A stretch of 64,000 nucleotides of DNA. Source: Pseudomonadota bacterium. Lineage in GTDB: Bacteria > Pseudomonadota > Gammaproteobacteria > Xanthomonadales > Wenzhouxiangellaceae. Made by a program: the position numbers and the translations under genes. Under the pieces are notes generated by a model, which saw only the letters and a list, made by a program, of their open reading frames with translations, was not told where the DNA came from and did not search any database. The DNA is taken from the NCBI GenBank assembly GCA_013285445.1, contig CP053448.1:434001-498000 (forward strand), in the 5' to 3' direction. This document shows positions 58,007 to 64,000 of the stretch, one piece after another; position 1 is the first letter of the stretch; each line of letters starts with the position of its first letter.

Positions 58007-59381
58007 GGTCAGGTGCTTTGAGCATGCGCGCAAGGGTATTGCGGCTGATGCCAAGCCGGCGGGCCGCTTCTGACTGGTTGCCCGCGCAGACTTCGAGTGC
58101 CGTTCGGGCCAGACAGGCTTCGAAGCGGTCTAGTAAGACCCGGTGCACATCGCCATGCCGGTGGTCCAGTCGCGTTCTCAGTTCCCGTGCGAGGATGTCC
58201 TGCCAGCCGGACGGCGGGCGCAACGAGTCGCCGCCTTCGGCGCGGTACTCGTCGGGAAGGTCGTCGACGCCGACCACCTCGCCCGGCGCCAGGGCGGCCA
58301 GCGATTGGCACAGATGTTTGAGCTCGCGTACGTTGCCCGGCCAGGGCAGCTGAGCCAGGTGCCGGATCAGGGCTTCGTCCGCGCTGCGCTCGGGCAGATT
58401 GAATTCGGCCGCTGCCTCGCGCAGAAAATGATGCACCAGGGCCTCGATGTCGTCGCTGCGCTCTCGCAGCGCTGGCACGTGCAGTTCGATCACCTTGAGG
58501 CGGTGGTAGAGGTCATCGCGGAAGCCGCCGGTTCGAACGCGTTCGGCCAGGTTGCGGTGGGTGGCCGTGATGACGCGCACGTCGGCGCGAATCAGGTCGC
58601 GTCCGCCAAGCCGGTAGTACTCGCCTTCGGCCAGCACGCGCAGCAGACGGGACTGCAGCGCCAGTGGCATATCGCCGATTTCGTCAAGGAACAGGGTGCC
58701 GCCGGCGGCCTGCTCGAAGCGTCCGGCGCGCCGCGATTCGGCACCGGTGAATGTCCCCTTTTCATGGCCGAACAGCTCGGATTCGAGCAGGTCTTCGGGA
58801 ATGGCTGCAGTATTGATCGCCACAAACGGGCCGTCGGCGCGCGGCGAGTGGCGGTGCAGAGCGCGCGCGACCAGCTCCTTGCCAGTGCCGGTCTCCCCGC
58901 GGATCAGCACCGGCACGTCGCTGGCCGACAGGCGGCCGATGGTTCGAACCAGCTGCTGAAAGGCCGCCGAGGAACCGATCAGGCCGACGTTGTGTCGGTC
59001 GCGCGCCGGGCGTGCCGGGGCCGAGCGCAGTGCCTTGACCACCAGCCGTCCGACCTCGTCGAGATCGAATGGCTTGGCCAGAAACTCGAATGCTCCGCCA
59101 CGAAAGGCGCGCACGGCCGAATCGAGGTCGGAGTAGGCGGTCATGATGATGACCGGCAGTTCGGGACGATGCGAGCGCATCTGCTGCATCAGGTCGAGCC
59201 CGCTTTCGCTTTGTAGCCGCACGTCGGCCATGACCAGATCGGGCCGGTCCTGCTCAAGGGCGACGTTGAGGCTGTGGCCGTCGGCAAACGTGCGCACGCC
59301 CAGGTTCTGGCTGCGCATGTATTCGGCCAGTACGTAGCGGATCGCCGGATCGTCGTCGATGATCCAGACCGATTCAGTCAT
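58002..59381 (-). CDS. ntrC: Nitrogen regulation response regulator NtrC
   Basis: 459 residues. Receiver (phosphoacceptor Asp in LVMADVRLQS, about residue 54), sigma-54 AAA+ domain with GETGTGKELVARALHRHS, ESELFGHEKGTFTGA (GAFTGA variant, functional form), GGTLFLDEIGDMPL, and WPGNVRELKHLC. A Fis-type C-terminal helix-turn-helix follows (NQSEAARRLGISRNTLARMLK). The ATG at 59381 overlaps ntrB by 8 bases. It activates sigma-54 promoters such as the one found upstream of glnA. Confidence 0.96.
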   Translation of the reverse strand: MTESVWIIDDDPAIRYVLAEYMRSQNLGVRTFADGHSLNVALEQDRPDLVMADVRLQSESGLDLMQQMRSHRPELPVIIMTAYSDLDSAVRAFRGGAFEFLAKPFDLDEVGRLVVKALRSAPARPARDRHNVGLIGSSAAFQQLVRTIGRLSASDVPVLIRGETGTGKELVARALHRHSPRADGPFVAINTAAIPEDLLESELFGHEKGTFTGAESRRAGRFEQAAGGTLFLDEIGDMPLALQSRLLRVLAEGEYYRLGGRDLIRADVRVITATHRNLAERVRTGGFRDDLYHRLKVIELHVPALRERSDDIEALVHHFLREAAAEFNLPERSADEALIRHLAQLPWPGNVRELKHLCQSLAALAPGEVVGVDDLPDEYRAEGGDSLRPPSGWQDILARELRTRLDHRHGDVHRVLLDRFEACLARTALEVCAGNQSEAARRLGISRNTLARMLKAPDH

Positions 59382-60396
59382 CGCCGAATACCCCGGCCGG
59401 CACCAGCGGTAGACGCACCCGGAATCGGCTGCCCCGTTCGAGCGCTTCATGCTCGACCAGGCCGCCGTGGGCGCGCGCAATCTGCTGCACGATGGCCAGA
59501 CCGAAACCGGAGCCATGATCACGCCCCGAGACCAGCGGCAAGAACAGCCTGTCGCGCAGAACATCGGGGACGCCGCCGCCGTTGTCATCGATGTCGATGC
59601 ACACCGCGTGCCGGCTGGGCGGGTCGACCAGCGCTGACTGATGCTCGATGCGTGAGCGCAGGATGATGTGATCGGCGCCGGCCTGGGCGGCATTGCGCAA
59701 CAGATTGACGAACAGCTGATGAAGCTGGCTGTCGTCGGCGGCCAGCGGCGGAATGCTGGGATCGAAATCGCGGTCGACGCGCAGGGCGCCACCCTGCTCG
59801 GCGGCGATCAGTTCGGCCGACTCGGTCAATACCTGATGCAGGTTGACCGGACCACTGCGGTTTTCGTTGTCCGTGGCAAATCGTTCGAGCAGTCGGGTGA
59901 TACGATCGACCTCGCGCTGGATCAGTTCGGCATGTCGGCGGGCGGTCGCGTCGTCGACGCGCGCGGCGATGAGCTGCGCCGCGCCGCGCACGCCGGCAAG
60001 CGGATTGCGCAGCTCGTGGGCCAGATGGCGCGACAGCAGGGCGACGGCCTGCTGACGGTCCATGCGCTCGGCCCGCTGCCGCTGCACCACGCGCTCGGCG
60101 ACCGGGTGCAGTTCGATCCAGGCCCCATCCCCGTTACGATGCAGAAAAGCGTCGACCACCTGGCTGCTGCACGCCAGGGTGATCTCGGGCGCGTGCAGTG
60201 CCTGTTCGCCGTCGCCGAGTCGTTCAACCCATCGGCCCAGCTGGGCATCCACGCCGGCCAGCGCATGACCTGCTGCGCTGTTGGCCGGCAGTCCCAGCAG
60301 GTCAGCGCCGGCACGATTTGCCCAGACGATTTCGCTGCTTGGGCCCAGGTGAATCAGCCCGGTTGCCAGATCATCCGGATCCAGCCGGTTAGACAT
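59374..60396 (-). CDS. ntrB: Nitrogen regulation histidine kinase NtrB (GlnL)
   Basis: 340 residues, soluble. N-terminal PAS (LATGLIHLGPSSEIVWANRAGADLLG), HisKA motif LLSRHLAHELRNPLAGVRGAAQL with the phospho-His near residue 136, then HATPase NLLRNAAQA, DIDDNGGGVP and GSGFGLAIVQQIARAHGG. It phosphorylates or dephosphorylates NtrC under PII control. It is coupled to ntrC. Confidence 0.95.
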   Translation of the reverse strand: MSNRLDPDDLATGLIHLGPSSEIVWANRAGADLLGLPANSAAGHALAGVDAQLGRWVERLGDGEQALHAPEITLACSSQVVDAFLHRNGDGAWIELHPVAERVVQRQRAERMDRQQAVALLSRHLAHELRNPLAGVRGAAQLIAARVDDATARRHAELIQREVDRITRLLERFATDNENRSGPVNLHQVLTESAELIAAEQGGALRVDRDFDPSIPPLAADDSQLHQLFVNLLRNAAQAGADHIILRSRIEHQSALVDPPSRHAVCIDIDDNGGGVPDVLRDRLFLPLVSGRDHGSGFGLAIVQQIARAHGGLVEHEALERGSRFRVRLPLVPAGVFGDD

Positions 60397-60410
60397 GGTC
60401 GGGACGCGGG

Positions 60411-60902
60411 CTACGGCTCCACCTCGAAGCGAACCGTTTCGGTCGCGGCCAGGACACGACCGCTGGGCGTCTGCAGTTCGGCGCGCAGGCTGTGTGGCCC
60501 CGCCCTGGGCATGTCGATGGCCGTTTCCATGTTGCGGATCGGATCGAGCGGACGGCCGTCGAGAAACAGCACGATCTGCGCTGCCGGCGGAAAGTCGAGC
60601 GCACTGTCGAGCCTGATCGACAGGCCGCCAAGGCTGCCGTCGAGTGTGGCACCGTCGGCGGGTGCGGCGACTCGAAAATCCATGCTGTCGTCTGTTTCCG
60701 CCTGGCTGTTTGCGTCAAACGGCAACTCGTCATCCTCGCCCTGGAGGACGTTGAGTTCGGGCAGGTCCATGGGCTCGGCATCGTCGGACGGCTTGCGGTC
60801 GGTATAGGTCACGTTGCCGTGCTCGTCGACAACGCGATAGATTTCCTGAGCCACAGCGCCCTGGGCCAGCAACAGCAGGACCAGCAGCAATCGGTGGAAC
60901 AT
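60411..60902 (-). CDS. DUF4124-domain secreted protein
   Basis: 163 residues from the ATG at 60902 (GGGAG upstream). Signal peptide FHRLLLVLLLLAQGAVAQ, then the DUF4124 motif EIYRVVDEHGNVTYTDRKPSDDAE, found in many gammaproteobacterial periplasmic proteins. The C-terminal part is an Ig-like strand series (LDGRPLDPIRNMETAIDMPRAG...). It lies between glnA and ntrB, a common position. Function unknown. Confidence 0.88.
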   Translation of the reverse strand: MFHRLLLVLLLLAQGAVAQEIYRVVDEHGNVTYTDRKPSDDAEPMDLPELNVLQGEDDELPFDANSQAETDDSMDFRVAAPADGATLDGSLGGLSIRLDSALDFPPAAQIVLFLDGRPLDPIRNMETAIDMPRAGPHSLRAELQTPSGRVLAATETVRFEVEP

Positions 60903-61012
60903 GGCAGCACTCCCGATGGTCACCATCCGGTCGATATTGTACGAGATGTCGGTGTACCTGCACCCGGCGCCAGGACCGGCGGTCCGGATGACCCGACCAC
61001 CGGCCGCAGCGT

Positions 61013-62422
61013 TCAGCTCGAATAGTACATGTCGAATTCGACCGGGTGGGTCGACATGCGGAAGCGGGTCACTTCCTTCATTTTCAGGGCAATATAGGCG
61101 TCGATCAGGTCATCGGAGAACACGTCGCCGGCCTTGAGGAAGTCGCGGTCGCGGTCGAGCGCTTCCAGCGCCTGGTCGAGCGCGTGGCAGACGCGCGGAA
61201 TGTCACGCTCTTCTTCCGGCGGCAGGTCGTATAGGTCCTTGTCCATTGGCGGGCCCGGGTTGATCTTGTTGATGATGCCGTCCAGGCCGGCCATCATCAT
61301 CGCCGCGAAAGTCAGATACGGATTGCCGGCGGCATCGCCGAAACGCACCTCGATACGGCGCGCCTTGTCGCTGGCCACCCAGGGCACGCGGCAGGAGGCC
61401 GAGCGGTTACGGGCCGAGTAGGCCAGCAGCACCGGCGCTTCGAAGCCGGGAACCAGACGCTTGTAGCTGTTGGTCGTCGAGTTGGCAAAGGCATTGATGG
61501 CGCGGGCATGTTTGAAAATGCCGCCAATGTAGTGCAGCGCGGTTTCACTCAAGCCACCGTAGCCATCACCGGCAAACAGATTGTGGCCGTCACGCGCCAG
61601 CGACTGGTGAACATGCATGCCTGATCCGTTGTCGCCGACCAGCGGCTTGGGCATGAAGGTGGCGGTGCGGCCGTGCCGGTGAGCGACGTTGTGGATCACG
61701 TACTTGGTCAACAGCAGCTCGTCGGCCTTGCGCACCAGGGTGTTGAAGCGCGTGCCGATTTCGCATTGTCCGGCCGTGCCGACTTCGTGGTGATGCACCT
61801 CGACCGGGATGCCGCAGGCCTCGAGAGTCTGGCACATCAGACTGCGCAGATCGGCCAGTCCGTCAACCGGGGGTACCGGAAAGTACCCGCCCTTGACGCG
61901 CGGTCGGTGGCCGTAGTTGCCGTCCTCGTATTCACGATGGGTGTTCCATGCCGCTTCTTCGGAGTCGACCGAGAACGAGCAGCCGGAAATGTCGTTCTTC
62001 CAGCGCACGTCATCGAACACGAAGAACTCGGGCTCGGGGCCAAAAAACGCCTGATCGGCAATGCCGCTTGACTGCAGAAAGGCTTCGGCTCGACGCGCCA
62101 GCGACCGCGGGCAGCGATTGTAGCCCTGCATGGTTTCCGGTTCGAGTACGTCGCATGTGATATTGAGCGTGGCGTATTCGGAAAACGGGTCCCGATAGGC
62201 CGTGGCCGTATCGGGCATCAGCACCATGTCGGATTCATTGATGCCCTTCCAGCCGATGATCGAGGAGCCGTCGAACATCTTGCCTTCTTCAAGCAGTTCC
62301 TCGTCGATGGCGTGTGCCGGCAGGGTAACGTGCTGTTCCTTGCCGAGCGTGTCGGAAAAGCGCAGGTCGACGAAGCAGATTTCGTCATCGCGGATCCGGG
62401 TGAGAATTTCGTTGGGCGTCAT
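61013..62422 (-). CDS. glnA: Glutamine synthetase, type I
   Basis: 469 residues, the same as E. coli GlnA. Starts [22 protein letters not shown]. Motifs are [44 protein letters not shown]-type [14 protein letters not shown], and [27 protein letters not shown]. The adenylation Tyr lies in [14 protein letters not shown], so activity should be switched by GlnE. It assimilates ammonium into glutamine. A sigma-54 promoter lies upstream, and ntrBC lies downstream on the same strand. Confidence 0.97.
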   Translation of the reverse strand: MTPNEILTRIRDDEICFVDLRFSDTLGKEQHVTLPAHAIDEELLEEGKMFDGSSIIGWKGINESDMVLMPDTATAYRDPFSEYATLNITCDVLEPETMQGYNRCPRSLARRAEAFLQSSGIADQAFFGPEPEFFVFDDVRWKNDISGCSFSVDSEEAAWNTHREYEDGNYGHRPRVKGGYFPVPPVDGLADLRSLMCQTLEACGIPVEVHHHEVGTAGQCEIGTRFNTLVRKADELLLTKYVIHNVAHRHGRTATFMPKPLVGDNGSGMHVHQSLARDGHNLFAGDGYGGLSETALHYIGGIFKHARAINAFANSTTNSYKRLVPGFEAPVLLAYSARNRSASCRVPWVASDKARRIEVRFGDAAGNPYLTFAAMMMAGLDGIINKINPGPPMDKDLYDLPPEEERDIPRVCHALDQALEALDRDRDFLKAGDVFSDDLIDAYIALKMKEVTRFRMSTHPVEFDMYYSS

Positions 62423-62466
62423 AGGAGTCAAACTGCCTTTGTGAGAAAACAGGGTAAGCCGGACCA

Positions 62467-62482
62467 TGCAGGTAACGTGCCA
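62467..62482 (-). promoter_or_regulatory. Near-consensus sigma-54 promoter for glnA
   Basis: On the minus strand, TGGCACG-TTAC-CTGCA: -24 element perfect, four-base spacer, -12 element with one mismatch (C for T). It lies about 45 bases before the glnA ATG. With ntrBC adjacent this is the expected nitrogen-controlled promoter. I did not find a convincing NtrC enhancer dyad. Confidence 0.8.
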
Positions 62483-62677
62483 GTCACGCACCTGCCTTTG
62501 GCTGGTCGGGCAACCGGCGCCAGCTGCTCAAATCTTAAGCGATCCGGCCTGGTGATGCTCAGGATCTGGGCATATTGGTCATCGCTCCGCGTGTGGCTGG
62601 ATCCGGCGAATCGGCCCGGCGCATGGCCTGCCCGGGCTTGCGGCCCGCTCGAACCGGGCACGCCCCGGCAGAGGCGA

Positions 62678-63304
62678 TCAGCGAACGGCCGGGTTGAGCG
62701 TGTAGGTGCCGGTCAGGCTGGCCTGGTCGAGTATGTGACCGGACATTGCCTGATGCAAATCCGTTGCGGTGAACGGTTCGGGCAGGTCCAGCCGGTCCGT
62801 GTCAAGGGCATAGACGGTAAACACATAATGATGCAGGCGCTCGTCGTTCCAGGGCGGGCAGGGGCCGTCATAGCCGTAGTAGCTGCCGGCCATGTCCGGA
62901 TCCCCGGCCATGAACTCGGTATAGTTGTTCAGTCCCTGACGCGCGCCTTCCGGTCCCGGCGGATGCTTCTTGCCGCGCGGCGTGACGCCCTTGCTGCACT
63001 CGCCGGTTGCCAGTTCGGTGATCCCGGACGGAATATCGGCCATCACCCAGTGACAGAAATCGACCCGCGGCATGTCGGCCGGGAGGGACTTGCCTTCCTG
63101 GTTGACGTTGTCGGCCTGGCCCGGCACGTCCGGGTCGTTGCACAGCAGTGCAAAGGTGCGCGTTTCCGCGGGCGCCCCGGACCACTTCAGGTGCGGGCTG
63201 AGGTTGTCAGACAGCGCCATGTGGGCTGCGGGATCCGGCTTGCCGAAGGCAAAGCGAGGTGGAATGGGTGCACCATCGGTCAGATCGCTGGATTCGAGTT
63301 TCAT
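62678..63304 (-). CDS. YbhB/YbcL-type PEBP-family protein
   Basis: 208 residues of the phosphatidylethanolamine-binding/Raf-kinase-inhibitor-like fold. ALLCNDPDVPG is the ligand-pocket DPD motif, FCHWVMADIPSGI the HWV motif, and NNYTEFMAGDPDMAGSYYGYDGPCPPWND the GPxPP region. GGGAG precedes the ATG. Bacterial members are of unclear role. It stands alone upstream of the glnA promoter region. Confidence 0.93.
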   Translation of the reverse strand: MKLESSDLTDGAPIPPRFAFGKPDPAAHMALSDNLSPHLKWSGAPAETRTFALLCNDPDVPGQADNVNQEGKSLPADMPRVDFCHWVMADIPSGITELATGECSKGVTPRGKKHPPGPEGARQGLNNYTEFMAGDPDMAGSYYGYDGPCPPWNDERLHHYVFTVYALDTDRLDLPEPFTATDLHQAMSGHILDQASLTGTYTLNPAVR

Positions 63305-63391
63305 CGTTTAAGCTCCCGTCGTCGAGTGGCTCGTGTTGATCACGCTTGAGTTAGCATAAGGCCAACAGGCCCATCATCCAATGACATCCCG

Positions 63392-64000
63392 ATGCCAATT
63401 GCCAGAATCGCGTTTGCCGGATGGCTGCTCGCCGGTGCTTACGCCGCCCTTGCCCTGCCCGGTATTCCGGGCGATGTCGCTGTCGATCCGGAGATTCCCG
63501 CTCCCGCCACGGTGCTTGGTTTCGAGCCCGGGGAACGTCATCCCCGCCATGACCAGATCGTCCGTTACCTGACCGCTCTGGCCGAAGCCTCCGATCGGTT
63601 GCGGGTCGAGGAGATCGGCCGGACCCACGGCGGCCGTCCGCTGCTGATGCTGATCTTCGCCAGTCCGGCCCGTCAGGCCGAACTGAACGATTTGCGCGCC
63701 CGCAGAGTCGCGGCCTCGCGCAGCGGTGACGGCCCTCCAGTGGTGTGGCTGGGCTACTCGGTGCACGGCAACGAGGCGTCCGGGGCAAGCGCGGCGCTGG
63801 TCGTGGCCTGGTACCTGGCAGCCAGCCGCGACGAGCGGGTGTTGCGCTGGCTGGACGAACTCGTCATCGTGATGGAACCGGCGATCAACCCCGACGGAAT
63901 CGATCGATTCGCCAGCTGGGTCAATCGCCATCGCGGGCGTCATCCCTCGAGCGATTCCGAGGACCGCGAGCATGATGAAGTCTGGCCCAACGGTCGGACC
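63392..64000 (+). CDS. M14-family zinc carboxypeptidase (partial, runs off the window)
   Basis: 203 codons open at the window end. Signal peptide IARIAFAGWLLAGAYAALA. The peptidase M14 metal site is seen in WLGYSVHGNEASG (His-x-x-Glu), with EIGRTHGGRPLLMLIF before it and EPAINPDGIDRFASWVN (NPDG) after. It likely trims peptides in the periplasm or outside. It complements the M28 peptidase gene at 26 kb. A Shine-Dalgarno is weak. Confidence 0.88.
   Translation, partial: MPIARIAFAGWLLAGAYAALALPGIPGDVAVDPEIPAPATVLGFEPGERHPRHDQIVRYLTALAEASDRLRVEEIGRTHGGRPLLMLIFASPARQAELNDLRARRVAASRSGDGPPVVWLGYSVHGNEASGASAALVVAWYLAASRDERVLRWLDELVIVMEPAINPDGIDRFASWVNRHRGRHPSSDSEDREHDEVWPNGRT

Noticed and set aside
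62483-62620. NtrC enhancer dyad upstream of glnA
   Set aside because: GCACC and TGGT half-sites exist but spacing does not match the dyad; not claimed.

Overview
The window is GC-rich, densely coded bacterial chromosome, probably from a free-living aerobic gammaproteobacterium. The evidence is the gene order (dprA-smg-topA beside def-fmt-rsmB-DUF4390-ntrYX-trkAH), homodimeric pyruvate dehydrogenase E1, O2-dependent HemF, TatABC and ntrBC-glnA. The overall set resembles Xanthomonadales-like lineages such as Wenzhouxiangellaceae; that placement is my inference. I see no rRNA, tRNA, CRISPR array, prophage or intact insertion sequence. About 69% GC and tight ATGA/TGATG-type gene overlaps hold throughout.

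Layout: 0-3.8 kb central carbon metabolism (pyruvate kinase tail, class I aldolase, malic enzyme). 3.9-8.3 kb an RND efflux pair. 8.4-12.4 kb a five-gene minus-strand operon (ABC ATPase, ABC-2 permease, secreted lipocalin-like protein, DesK-type kinase, LuxR-type regulator). 12.5-17.5 kb a GST, a cytochrome c, a truncated M19 dipeptidase fused end-to-start with apbE, and a TraB-like protein with a membrane partner. 17.7-22.8 kb aceE and aceF, separated by a REP-rich duplication. 22.8-25.6 kb a FecCD-type ABC importer with two Cys-rich proteins and Fur-box-like sites. 25.7-27.7 kb rppH and an M28 peptidase.

27.8-30.5 kb is the most interesting part. Three translationally coupled minus-strand genes encode a 69-aa peptide, a periplasmic-TPR/cytoplasmic-GGDEF membrane protein, and a tetrapyrrole-methylase-fold enzyme that carries the catalytic residues of borosin alpha-N-methyltransferases. 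The 69-aa peptide looks like a split-borosin precursor (SonA-like). I read this as a split borosin RiPP operon with a diguanylate cyclase sensor built into it.

30.6-45.7 kb holds recQ, a frameshifted hemH, tatABC, small membrane/electron-transfer genes, hemF, topA, smg, dprA and a LysM protein. 45.8-55.4 kb holds def-fmt-rsmB-DUF4390-ntrYX-trkAH as one long plus-strand run, ending in an 8-copy 47-bp tandem array built on a REP hairpin. 56-64 kb holds lpxL-like acyltransferase, dtd, a MITE-like palindrome, ntrBC, glnA behind a near-consensus sigma-54 promoter, a PEBP protein and the start of an M14 peptidase.

How they work together: nitrogen control (ntrBC + glnA with a sigma-54 promoter; separate ntrYX), potassium uptake (trkAH), haem synthesis (hemF, hemH), Fur-like iron or corrinoid uptake, and translation start/quality control (def, fmt, rsmB, dtd) are all housekeeping. 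The accessory layer is the borosin operon and the repeat elements, several of which sit exactly on the stop codons of neighbouring genes.
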